The notes beneath the pieces were generated by a model, which saw nothing but the letters and a program-made list of their open reading frames with translations, ran no database searches and was not told the DNA's origin. A stretch of 64,000 bases of DNA. Origin: Bartonella sp. WD16.2 (GTDB lineage: Bacteria > Pseudomonadota > Alphaproteobacteria > Rhizobiales > Rhizobiaceae). Location of the stretch: assembly GCF_002022505.1 (NCBI RefSeq), contig NZ_CP019781.1, positions 992,001 to 1,056,000 on the forward strand. The letters are read 5' to 3'. This document shows positions 43,713-52,067 of this stretch, piece by piece; positions within the stretch are counted from its first letter, which is position 1; every line of letters begins with the position of its first letter. The position numbers and the translations under genes were made by a program.

Positions 43713-44149
43713 TGAAATAAAATATTTTAAACAACAAGAAATTCTCACCATCTTAATTAAAAAAAGAGCAAAAAATAGCCTTAACCTTTGTAAAAATGGA
43801 AAAATTTAGGCAAATAAACATTTATAATGATCCAATTTGAAGCATTTTTATTTCAAAGTGTGTTAATAAAATTCTTCTTAATAAGTTTAATCTTTAGTAT
43901 AAGATTACGAGAAATAATTTACTGCAGCAAAAGTCCTAAAATAACAAACAGGTCTTATAGATCACATTTCAATAAACGAGCAAATATATCAATTAATTAG
44001 ACAACTCATCACAACAAAAACCTTTAATACCCTGCTCTATTAAATCAAGCGCCTATACTTTGCGAAATAAAAGCACAGATCTTAGATATCTTCAAAAAGT
44101 ATTATACTGACAAATTAGGAGTACAAGTATCTATATAAGAAAAGCAATG
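43713..44149. other. Non-coding gap before ettA 3' end
   Basis: AT-rich, with no open frame of coding character and no structured RNA that I can support. Confidence 0.4.
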
Positions 44150-45799
44150 TTAACGGGCGAGAGGTTTATAATTGACACGTTTAAGATTAATAGAATCTGG
44201 ACCAAGACGACGAAGTTTATCAGCTTCATATTCGGCAAAATTACCTTCAAACCATTCCACATGACCATTACCTTCAAACGCCAAAATATGAGTAGCCAAC
44301 CGATCAAGAAACATACGATCATGCGATATCACAACTGCACAACCAGCAAAATTTTCCAGTGCATCTTCTAACGCACCTAATGTTTCTGTATCAAGATCGT
44401 TGGTAGGTTCGTCAAGAAGAAGAACATTACCTCCGTTTTTTAAAAGTTTAGCTAAATGAACACGATTGCGCTGTCCTCCCGATAAATTTGCTACCTTTTG
44501 CTGCTGATCTGAACCTTTAAAGTTAAATGCACCACAATAAGTACGGCTGTTCATTTCATATTTGCCTAACTTAATAATGTCATCTCCACCAGAGATTTCT
44601 TCCCAAACAGTCTTATCTCCCGCCAATGCATCACGATTCTGGTCAATATAACTCATCTGAACCGTTTCCCCAATGCGTATTTTACCTGAATCAGGCTGTT
44701 CTTGCCCTGTTAACATTTTAAATAAGGTAGACTTCCCCACACCATTGGCACCAATAACTCCCACAATCCCACCGGCAGGAAGCTTGAAAGAAAGAGAATC
44801 AATTAATACACGCTCACCATATGCTTTCGATAAACTATCAACTTCAATAACAACCTGTCCCAATCTTTCACCAACTGGTATAATAATTTGCGCATCCCCA
44901 GGACGGCGTTCACGCGCAGCCTGAACCAATTCATCATAAGCCCTAATACGAGCTTTTGATTTTGCTTGGCGCGCTTTTGGACTGGAAGCTATCCACTCCT
45001 TTTCGCGGGACAATGCACGTTGACGAGCAGCTTCTTCACGCCCCTCTTGTGCCATACGTTTAGCTTTAGCACTCAAATAAGCAGAATAATTTCCTTCATA
45101 AGGAATACCTTTACCACGATCTAATTCTAATATCCAACCCGTCACATTATCGAGAAAATAACGGTCATGCGTAATCAGAAGTACTGCACCTGGGTACTCA
45201 CGCAAATGCCTTTCAAGCCAAGCTGTAGTCTCAGCATCTAAATGGTTTGTCGGTTCATCTAGAAGCAATAAATCAGGTTTTGATAAAAGCAATTTACAAA
45301 GTGCAACACGCCGCCTTTCACCACCTGAAAGTTTAGTTACACCCTCCTCCCCTGGCGGGCAACCAAGAGCGGCCATAGCCATTTCTACTTGATTATCTAA
45401 ATCCCAAAGATTTTGGCTGTCAATAATATCCTGAAGTTTAGCGCTTTCATCGGCTGTTTCATCACTGTAATTCATCATCAATTCATTATAGCGATCTAAA
45501 ATTGCCTGCTTATCTGCAACGCCTTCCATCACATTACCCCACACATCCTTGCTTGAATCAAGAACAGGCTCTTGCGGAAGATAACCACAACGCGCTCCTT
45601 CAGAAAGCCACGCTTCTCCTGTATATTCTTTATCCAACCCACTCATAATACGTAAAATTGTCGACTTACCTGCACCATTTGGCCCTAAAATACCAATCTT
45701 AGCATCTGGATAAAAAGATAAATGAATATTTTCCAAAATTTTCTTATTGCCGTAAATCTTATTGACTCCAGCCATATGATAGATAAATTGACGTGCCAT
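44150..45799 (-). CDS. ettA: ABC-F ATPase EttA, energy-dependent translational throttle
   Basis: Soluble ABC-F protein that binds the ribosomal E site and gates the first elongation cycles according to ADP/ATP ratio. Two ABC cassettes sit in one chain: Walker A GPNGAGKST (near 39) with signature LSGGERRRVALCKLL and LLLDEPTNHLDAET; and GANGVGKST (near 355) with LSGGQRNRVHLAKLL and VLLLDEPTNDLDTET. The charged interdomain linker around 243-300 (KAKRMAQEGREEAARQRALS) is the P-site tRNA interaction motif region. It has no membrane domain. The length of 549 aa is typical of EttA. It is a single gene. Confidence 0.95.
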   Translation of the reverse strand: MARQFIYHMAGVNKIYGNKKILENIHLSFYPDAKIGILGPNGAGKSTILRIMSGLDKEYTGEAWLSEGARCGYLPQEPVLDSSKDVWGNVMEGVADKQAILDRYNELMMNYSDETADESAKLQDIIDSQNLWDLDNQVEMAMAALGCPPGEEGVTKLSGGERRRVALCKLLLSKPDLLLLDEPTNHLDAETTAWLERHLREYPGAVLLITHDRYFLDNVTGWILELDRGKGIPYEGNYSAYLSAKAKRMAQEGREEAARQRALSREKEWIASSPKARQAKSKARIRAYDELVQAARERRPGDAQIIIPVGERLGQVVIEVDSLSKAYGERVLIDSLSFKLPAGGIVGVIGANGVGKSTLFKMLTGQEQPDSGKIRIGETVQMSYIDQNRDALAGDKTVWEEISGGDDIIKLGKYEMNSRTYCGAFNFKGSDQQQKVANLSGGQRNRVHLAKLLKNGGNVLLLDEPTNDLDTETLGALEDALENFAGCAVVISHDRMFLDRLATHILAFEGNGHVEWFEGNFAEYEADKLRRLGPDSINLKRVNYKPLAR

Positions 45800-46498
45800 A
45801 AATTTCTCTTTGATATTATACGAGATTAAAGGTAAGAATTTCGAAGGTATTATTTTCGCTTTTCTTAAATTTCACAATTAGCAATACTTAAATAATGCTC
45901 TAACAGTTTTATGCTTTATATTGATATATTTTTTCTAATCTCACAAGCCCTAACTTTGCGCTCCAAAGGCAGGAAAACACTATCTCAAAGTACAAAAAGA
46001 AAATATACTTAAGCTATATTTGAATTATACTATTAGATCTCTTTTCTCCATACCAGATAAAAACTATATTTTATCATATTAAATAACCTATTAGTGCAAC
46101 ACAAAAACACAAGAAAAGCCAACTCTCTATGCACTTTTTTTACCTTACAGACTTTACATCATACCCTCCTCCTCCCCTTTTTATCATTTTGATGTCATAA
46201 AAATACAATGATCCCCGCTATGTTACTTTATATGATTAAATTGCAAAAAAATAAGAACACATTTATAGCATCTAATGCTCTAGTTAGCTTTGCATCAACA
46301 CATAGTTTATCGCTAAACAGCGCATTGCTTTGATCCACAGTTACAAATTAGCACAAAATTACAAAAATTATCGTAACAACTGATCTATTCATTTCTTTTG
46401 GCTTAAGCACAAACATTGACCAAATCATCTCAAAACTTTAAGACACAACACAATCTTTAAAAGGCTACAACAAAAAAATCACCTACAGGAATAAATTT
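45800..46498. other. 0.7-kb non-coding region between ettA and pncA (divergent)
   Basis: No gene seen. It contains the two divergent promoter regions. A pyrimidine tract CCCTCCTCCTCCCC at 46164-46177 stands out against the AT-rich background and is followed by T-rich DNA; see findings. Confidence 0.4.
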
Positions 46499-47107
46499 AT
46501 GGAAAAAAAAGCCTTAATCGTTATTGATGTACAAAATGATTTCTTACCAGGAGGAGCACTTGCAGTCCCACAAAGCGATATTATTATACCTGCCGTCAAT
46601 GACCTTATAAACCGTTTTGATCATGTCATTTTAACCCAAGATTGGCACCCAAAGGACCATTGCAGCTTTGCTTCTTCCTATCCTCACAAATCTCTTTATG
46701 ATACAGTTAAGCTTGACTACGGATTTCAAACACTTTGGCCCGATCATTGTGTACAAGGAACACAAGGAGCAAAATTTCATACGTCTCTCATGGTTGGTAA
46801 AGCACAACTTATCCTTCGAAAAGGTTACCATCAGAAAATTGACAGCTGTTCTGCTTTTTTTGAGAATGACCAAAAAACGCCAACAGGCTTACAAAATTAC
46901 CTCAAAGAGCGCGGTTTTACACAATTGATTATATGTGGTTTGGCTACTGACTTCTGTGTGGGATTTTCTGCACTTCACGCCGTAAAATGCGGCTTTAAGG
47001 TGAGTGTTTCACTGAACGCCTGTGCCGGCATTGATCTAAATGGATCATTAAATACAATGCTTAAAACTATGAATGAAACCGGTATAGAGCTCTTAATGAC
47101 GTTATAA
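46499..47107 (+). CDS. pncA: Nicotinamidase (PncA family)
   Basis: Isochorismatase-fold hydrolase that converts nicotinamide to nicotinate for NAD salvage; in other bacteria this enzyme also activates pyrazinamide. The start ALIVIDVQNDFLPGGALAV supplies the catalytic Asp10. The metal-binding loop is LTQDWHPKDH, and the nucleophile is Cys153 in GLATDFCVGFSAL; a Lys near residue 108 completes the triad region. The length of 202 aa is normal. AGGA stands 8 bases before the ATG. It is convergent with the DUF475 gene downstream. Confidence 0.94.
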   Translation: MEKKALIVIDVQNDFLPGGALAVPQSDIIIPAVNDLINRFDHVILTQDWHPKDHCSFASSYPHKSLYDTVKLDYGFQTLWPDHCVQGTQGAKFHTSLMVGKAQLILRKGYHQKIDSCSAFFENDQKTPTGLQNYLKERGFTQLIICGLATDFCVGFSALHAVKCGFKVSVSLNACAGIDLNGSLNTMLKTMNETGIELLMTL

Positions 47108-47180
47108 ATCGCTTCCCTGCCCTGTTTTGTGGTAATAAACAGAAGAGTTTTTAGTAGAATCTGCATCTCAAAACAATAAA

Positions 47181-48221
47181 TTATTTGGGAGATAATGTTT
47201 TATGTTTAAAGCGAATGGAGGAACAAAATGCTACACCAAGAATACACGCGCCAATAAGTCCTGTTAATGCTTCAGGTACCGGTATAATAATTTGTATATA
47301 CATAATCATTGCAAGTACCAAAATTGCGTAAAAAGCACCGTGTTCCAAATAGCGGTAATGCAACAATGTTCCTGTTTCAACCAACATGATCGTTATAGAA
47401 CGTACATAAAATGCACCGATACCAAGACCAATTGCAATAATAAAAAGATTATGTGAAAAAGCAAAAGCACTTATAACACCATCAAAAGAAAAGCTAGCAT
47501 CCAGAATTTCTAAATAAAGAAACGAGCCCACTCCTCCCTTAGCGATAGTAACTAAAGTATTTTCTCGGGAATCCAAAAGTGAACTAACTGCTTCAACCAC
47601 TAAAAATGTTAAAAGCCCATAAAGCATAGAAAATAAAACAGTCAGCTTATTTTCTGTTGTAGTTTGCCCTGAGAAAAACAACATCAGAATCAAAACAATA
47701 GTAATATCAACTCCAACAAATGAACCAAATTTTTGAGCTGGTTTCTCTATAAAGGCTAGCCAATGCTCCTTTTTTTTAGGATCAAAAAAATACTTTAAAC
47801 CAACCATCATGAGGAAAGTTCCCCCAAAAGCGGTAATACTTACATGAGCATTTGTTAAAATTGCAGCATATTGATGTGGCTCCCATAGTGCCAATTGGAC
47901 TGCTGCAATTGGATTAATCCAAGCTGCACAAGCAACAATCAATAATGGAAAAATAATCCTCATACCAAATACTGCTATTAAAATACCCCATGTCAAAAAA
48001 CGACGAGACCATAGCTGATCCATCCTTCCAAGGATACGCGCATTGATAATAGAATTATCAAAAGATAAAGAAATCTCTAAAATTCCCAAAACACAGCAGA
48101 TAAAAAAATACTTAAAAAAACCAATGAGACTACCCGTCTCAAACCAACCAACAAATCCACCCCAAAAGACACCAATAATTGTGAAGAAAAAAGCCCATCT
48201 AAAATAGCCTAATAGGGCCAT
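47181..48221 (-). CDS. DUF475 (TerC-related) integral membrane protein
   Basis: Polytopic membrane protein, roughly nine or ten spans, of the DUF475 family related to TerC. Two TerC-like acidic motifs in membrane segments can be seen: EISLSFDNSIINARIL (near 47-62) and LEILDASFSFDGVISAFAFS (near 240), which suggest an ion-binding internal repeat. Family members are often called tellurium-resistance or metal exporters, but the substrate here is unknown. I use the second ATG at 48221 because GAGG is placed 7 bases before it; a Met two codons earlier is also possible. Length 346 aa. Confidence 0.85.
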   Translation of the reverse strand: MALLGYFRWAFFFTIIGVFWGGFVGWFETGSLIGFFKYFFICCVLGILEISLSFDNSIINARILGRMDQLWSRRFLTWGILIAVFGMRIIFPLLIVACAAWINPIAAVQLALWEPHQYAAILTNAHVSITAFGGTFLMMVGLKYFFDPKKKEHWLAFIEKPAQKFGSFVGVDITIVLILMLFFSGQTTTENKLTVLFSMLYGLLTFLVVEAVSSLLDSRENTLVTIAKGGVGSFLYLEILDASFSFDGVISAFAFSHNLFIIAIGLGIGAFYVRSITIMLVETGTLLHYRYLEHGAFYAILVLAMIMYIQIIIPVPEALTGLIGACILGVAFCSSIRFKHKTLSPK

Positions 48222-48486
48222 GATCATGCCTCAAAATTCATCTCTTTAATCTATCCTGGTACTCATCATATTGAAAGATCACAAGACTGAAAGATTACAT
48301 CTATCGATAGTACAACGAATGTACACTGTAAAATTTATATGGAATCTCTCCTCAAAAAAACAAGAGAAAAATCAAAAAGCCTATATCTCTTCCAATAAAA
48401 AGGTTATTTCTTATAATAATAAAATACAAAAATTAAAATTTAATCCAAATATTTATTAAATATTTAAAAAAATAAGAGGAATAAAA
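48222..48486. other. Divergent gap between the DUF475 gene and the XRE gene
   Basis: No supported gene. A 62-codon frame at 48271-48459 is Lys/Asn-rich, lacks a ribosome site and looks like chance in A-rich DNA. Confidence 0.4.
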
Positions 48487-48528
48487 GTCAATAAATATTG
48501 ACATTAGGTAATGAGATATTCATACATT
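48487..48528 (+). promoter_or_regulatory. Palindrome over a TTGACA box: probable operator/promoter of the XRE gene
   Basis: A perfect dyad GTCAATA-AA-TATTGAC (48487-48502) overlaps the sequence TTGACA (48498-48503). That sequence is a consensus -35 box, with weak -10-like sequences (ATACAT) about 18 bases further on. It lies about 90 bases upstream of the start of an XRE repressor-like gene, so autoregulation is the simplest reading. Confidence 0.55.
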
Positions 48529-48589
48529 GTGTGCTTTTATTAGCATAAATAAAGCTCATACCATGATGATTTACTGAGGGAGATAATTC

Positions 48590-48979
48590 ATGGCACGTCC
48601 TGAAACTGAAGCAAAAACTGTATTTGGAAAACGTTTACGTCACATACGCCTCGCTTTAGGCGATCCGTCACGTGAAATATTAGCTAAAAATTTTAGCATG
48701 ACAAAAAATTCTATCGCCTTTTATGAGCGTGGAGAAAGAGAACCCAATCTTAGCGTATTACAAGCATATCGCACGTTGTACGGAGTCAACATTAATTGGC
48801 TTTTAACTGGACAAGGAAAAATGTTCGACACCGAATGTACTAGAAGTGAATTTGATTGGAATTATTTTATTAAAAAAATTGAAGCAATTGAAGATATTCT
48901 TACCAAAAATGATCATAATGATACAATAAATCAAAAAAAGATTGAAAATTCTTATGAAAATTACAGCAATATCTTCTAA
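48590..48979 (+). CDS. XRE-family HTH transcriptional regulator
   Basis: A 129-residue DNA-binding protein. The Cro/CI-type helix-turn-helix spans about residues 12-70 (FGKRLRHIRLALGD, AKNFSMTKNSIAFYERGEREPN) and ends with NINWLLTGQGKMF, a phrase typical of phage-repressor-like regulators. The C-terminal 45 residues are Asn/Lys/Glu-rich with no recognised domain, and there is no peptidase domain. GGGAG lies 7 bases before the ATG. It resembles in size and layout the small DNA-binding proteins that Bartonella pairs with Brt small RNAs to control surface adhesins; I cannot establish membership by eye. It may derive from an old prophage. Confidence 0.85.
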   Translation: MARPETEAKTVFGKRLRHIRLALGDPSREILAKNFSMTKNSIAFYERGEREPNLSVLQAYRTLYGVNINWLLTGQGKMFDTECTRSEFDWNYFIKKIEAIEDILTKNDHNDTINQKKIENSYENYSNIF

Positions 48980-49873
48980 CACAAGGTATATCCAATGGTC
49001 TCAATCCAAAGGCAATTACTTCTCTGGTCAATATAAAAGCAAATATGGCCAACTCTTATGCTCTTAGTTTGTTTATCGATTTACTTATTCGAAGCATATC
49101 ACACAAAGAAACAACCGCTAACTAATAAGCTTTATTTCAAATAAAAATAGCCTAAACTTTATCAACCTGGAAAATAGTATTTTGCTTTTACTATATTGAT
49201 AAAGTTTAAGCTGTTTTAAAATTTTTTCTGTTTATCCCTACCTAAAAAATAACCAGCCTTATCCCTTTAAAAAAGACCCCCCTTTCATTTTTTATTTTTA
49301 TAATAGCGGTTTTTAACCCATATTTTAAAAAGAATTGCTGTTCCTAAATATGTTTCATGTTCACTAAATGAATACTTATGAATTTTTCAATTTTCGTTTC
49401 ATTAATATCATAATCATTCATATAATTTATTTTATAGATTCGATAATAAAACCTTACTTCTACTTTTTATAGCACATAAAAATGCATATATTATGAATGA
49501 TAAAAGAAAGACTTAGTTATTGGAGTGAGCATCTTTAAAAGTTAATAGCTTTATTTAAAATACCCCCCTTCCCTCAAAAACTTTTGAAATTTAATAAAAT
49601 TATACGTTTTTGTGCGAAAAATAGCAGAGGAATATATTGCAATCAACTAACAGAATACAACAAGCACTTTATACCAAAGTATTAATCAGAAAACTTAATC
49701 AAATTAATCACAAAACTACAAAAATATGCTAGATAGGAATCAAAAAATCAACAAAATAAGCAGCTATGCACATCTTTACTTTAAAAAGATATTTTAACTT
49801 ACTAGATAACTTCTAAGCCCAGAAGACTATTATAATATAATAAAATCAAGGGTTATAAATCAAAAAAAGGGAA
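48980..49873. other. 0.9-kb non-coding region downstream of the XRE gene
   Basis: No gene seen. It holds a 13-bp perfect inverted repeat TAAACTTTATCAA (49153-49165) / TTGATAAAGTTTA (49196-49208) with an inner ATAGTA/TACTAT pair, giving a hairpin of about 56 nt, followed by T-rich DNA. Confidence 0.5.
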
Positions 49874-49950
49874 TGGTGGGCCCGGAGGGACTCGAACCCC
49901 CAACCAAGCGGTTATGAGCCGCTGGCTCTAACCAATTGAGCTACAGGCCC
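49874..49950 (-). tRNA. tRNA with CAU anticodon, probably tRNA-Ile2 (lysidine type)
   Basis: A complete 77-base cloverleaf on the minus strand, with CCA encoded. The acceptor stem is GGGCCTG/CGGGCCC. The D-arm is AGCTCAATTGGTTAGAGC in part. The anticodon stem-loop is AGCGG-CTCATAA-CCGCT, and the T-arm has GGTTCGAGTCC. A CAU anticodon means Met or Ile2. The acceptor stem has C4-G69 and C5-G68, the pairs recognised by TilS, and resembles tRNA-Ile more than elongator Met, so I favour Ile2. Confidence 0.93.
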
Positions 49951-50116
49951 TACAGGCCATTTTTCTCTAAACTAAAATGTCTTATAATACAAGAGACTGC
50001 TTGAATTATAATTCACTTTTTTAAGTTTCTCTCATTTTCTATCTCTCAGTATCTTAATTCTTTACAATGATTCCCAAAAATGGAAAAGTAAAAATTTATA
50101 AACAAAAGGAGTAAAA

Positions 50117-50862
50117 ATGAATATGACACAAATAATTTTCCAGCTAAGAAATACTAACCTAATTAAAATTTTCACGTTAGCAGCATTAACATTACTAACC
50201 ACTTCATTCTCTGTACACGCAGAAGAATGTACAATGAAAAATTCAACTATTGTAGTTACTGCAACAGGTGAAAGCCAAGCAACACCAGATATGGCAATTA
50301 TCAATCTATCTATTGTTACTTATGATAAAACCGCTCAAAAAGCATTAGCGGACAATAATAAATTTATGAATAGTGTTGTGGACTCTTTAAAAAGAATAAC
50401 ATTCAAGAACATGACTTGCAAACATCAAATTTGTCTATTTATCAGTCTAGCCCAGATAAACAGCAAGAACAAAAAAACAACGAAAACCTCTATGAAGTTT
50501 CCAATTCTTTAACAGTACGTATCCGCGATCTCGCTAACGTTGGTAAAATATTTGATCAAGCAATATCTCTTGGTATTAATTCTGTTCAGGGAATTACCTT
50601 TACCAATGCCGATACAAAACCCTTTTATAAAGAAGCGCGTCAAAAAGCTATTGCTGAAGCTATTGAAAAAGCAAAAACTTTAGCACAAGCAGCTAATTTA
50701 AAATTGGGTAAAATCATTGAAATTAATGAAAATAATAATAGCTTTCATCCAACACAGCGTTTAAGCAGAAGTGCACAATTTGCAAGCTATGCAGATACAA
50801 ATTTTTCAAACGGTGAATTGAACTATAATGTCAGTGTCACTGTAACATTTTCTATCGACTAA
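50117..50862 (+). pseudogene. SIMPL-domain (DUF541) periplasmic protein, frameshifted
   Basis: Secreted SIMPL-domain protein of unknown role. A signal peptide (residues 1-35, ending VHA) precedes IVVTATGESQATPDMAIINLSI, the SIMPL opening. At 50387-50394 the frame breaks: the first frame runs off to a stop at 50512, while the second half of the domain (LQTSNLSIYQSS, SNSLTVRIRDLANVGKIF, EARQKAIAEAIEKAKTLA) continues in the -1 frame to 50862. One extra A in the A5 run would give an intact 248-aa protein. The junction TTTAAAA in frame T-TTA-AAA is a canonical -1 slippery site, so recoding or a sequencing error remains possible. AGGAG lies 5 bases before the ATG. Confidence 0.85.
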
Positions 50863-50912
50863 ATAAGGTATCGTCGTTAATTCGTACATAAAACAATACA
50901 TAAAAAATTGTA

Positions 50913-51329
50913 TCACCAGCCCTCATATAAAATGCCGGTGATATACTGAAGATAAGCCTCGTCAGATGATAATTCATTTTCGTGAACTTCAATCTTCCCG
51001 TGTGCAGAGAATTGTGCTTGATGTACCGTTTGGCGATTTCCTGATATAAGTGGATGCCACCAATGAAGGTCTTTCCCTTCATTAATTAACCGATAAGCAC
51101 AATTTTTTGGCAGCCAATGAACTTTTTTTACTGTTGCAATATCCAATAATACACAATCCGGAACTATTGATTTACGATGAGCATAATTTTGACACTGACA
51201 AGTTTCCATATCTAAAAGATGGCAAGCAACGCTAGTTGTATAAATATAACCGGTGTTTTCATCTTCTACTTTATGCAAACAACAAAAGCCACAACCATCA
51301 CAGAGACTCTCCCACTCAACAATGGACAT
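50913..51329 (-). CDS. YcgN/UPF0260 family cysteine-cluster protein (N-terminus frameshifted)
   Basis: Member of the UPF0260 (YcgN) family with the zinc- or iron-binding-like cluster CDGCGFCCLHKVED near the N-terminus and a further CQCQNY and PDCVLL; biochemical role unknown. From the internal ATG at 51329 the protein is 138 aa. The family normally has about 12-15 more residues. These are found upstream in another frame: ATG at 51373 reads MSKEAPFWKVKN and then TAG. One added A in the A5 run at about 51338-51342 would join them as FWKVKKLEEMSIVEWE, exactly the family pattern. Translation from 51329 may still occur. Confidence 0.88.
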   Translation of the reverse strand: MSIVEWESLCDGCGFCCLHKVEDENTGYIYTTSVACHLLDMETCQCQNYAHRKSIVPDCVLLDIATVKKVHWLPKNCAYRLINEGKDLHWWHPLISGNRQTVHQAQFSAHGKIEVHENELSSDEAYLQYITGILYEGW

Positions 51330-51373
51330 CTCTTCTAATTTTTAACTTTCCAAAAGGGAGCCTCTTTACTCAT

Positions 51374-52067
51374 AAATCCGACTATACTCTTTATCTAAAA
51401 ATAAGAAATTTACGCAAAAACGCAAATAAAGTACAATGTCGCCCCTGTAACATTATACATCTCTAAGCTAGCCTAATACCACCCATATTCATTCTACTCC
51501 CAATAATCTTCCCAAAGATTAATTCAACAAAGATAAAAGACATCCTTAGAAAAAATCTCATACAAAAAACACCTTATAAAGATATCATTATCACAAATGA
51601 ACTTAAACTCAAAAACAATACCTAATTGTAAATACTTTACAGATTACAATTACTAACAAAAACTAAACAAAATTTTCATTACAACTATAACTTGTATAAA
51701 CCATTTTATGAATAGTTTTTATAAAAAAGAGATTTTTTGTGTGTCTACCTATAATTTGACACACTTCAATATGAAGCATACTCAACACCATCTCCGCTGG
51801 AGTCAAACTTCACCTACATGTACAAATAACACTTTTTATGACACCATTTATTTCTTTTTATTTCTTTGCAGATCATTTCCATGATTTTAAACTAGTTTTT
51901 TCACGAGAGCGTAGTAATAAATATTTAAGTCACTATATTGCTTGCACAATGAATCTTCTTGAATTATTCAGTATGCTTTTTATCCTTTTTAAAAAGTTTT
52001 TCAAAAATGACACAGTAAATTTTACATCACAATAAACGGTACATTTTCGAAATATGCTGTAACATCA
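51374..52067. other. 0.7-kb non-coding region before rpoD 3' end
   Basis: No gene is supported; a 65-codon frame at 51838-52035 lacks a ribosome site and has skewed composition. Small dyads cluster at 51739-51776 (GTGTGTC/GACACAC, then CTTCA/TGAAG). Confidence 0.4.

Noticed and set aside
48271..48459. 62-codon frame before the XRE gene
   Set aside because: Lys/Asn-rich chance frame in A-rich DNA, with no ribosome site; the XRE promoter and operator lie after it.
48590..48979. XRE gene as the antitoxin of a toxin-antitoxin pair
   Set aside because: No toxin-like frame lies beside it on either strand; both flanks are non-coding.
49874..49950. Initiator tRNA-fMet
   Set aside because: The acceptor stem is fully paired at position 1-72 (G-C) and the anticodon stem lacks the three G-C pairs expected of an initiator.
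51838..52035. 65-codon Phe-rich frame before rpoD
   Set aside because: Composition reflects the AT-rich background and there is no Shine-Dalgarno sequence.
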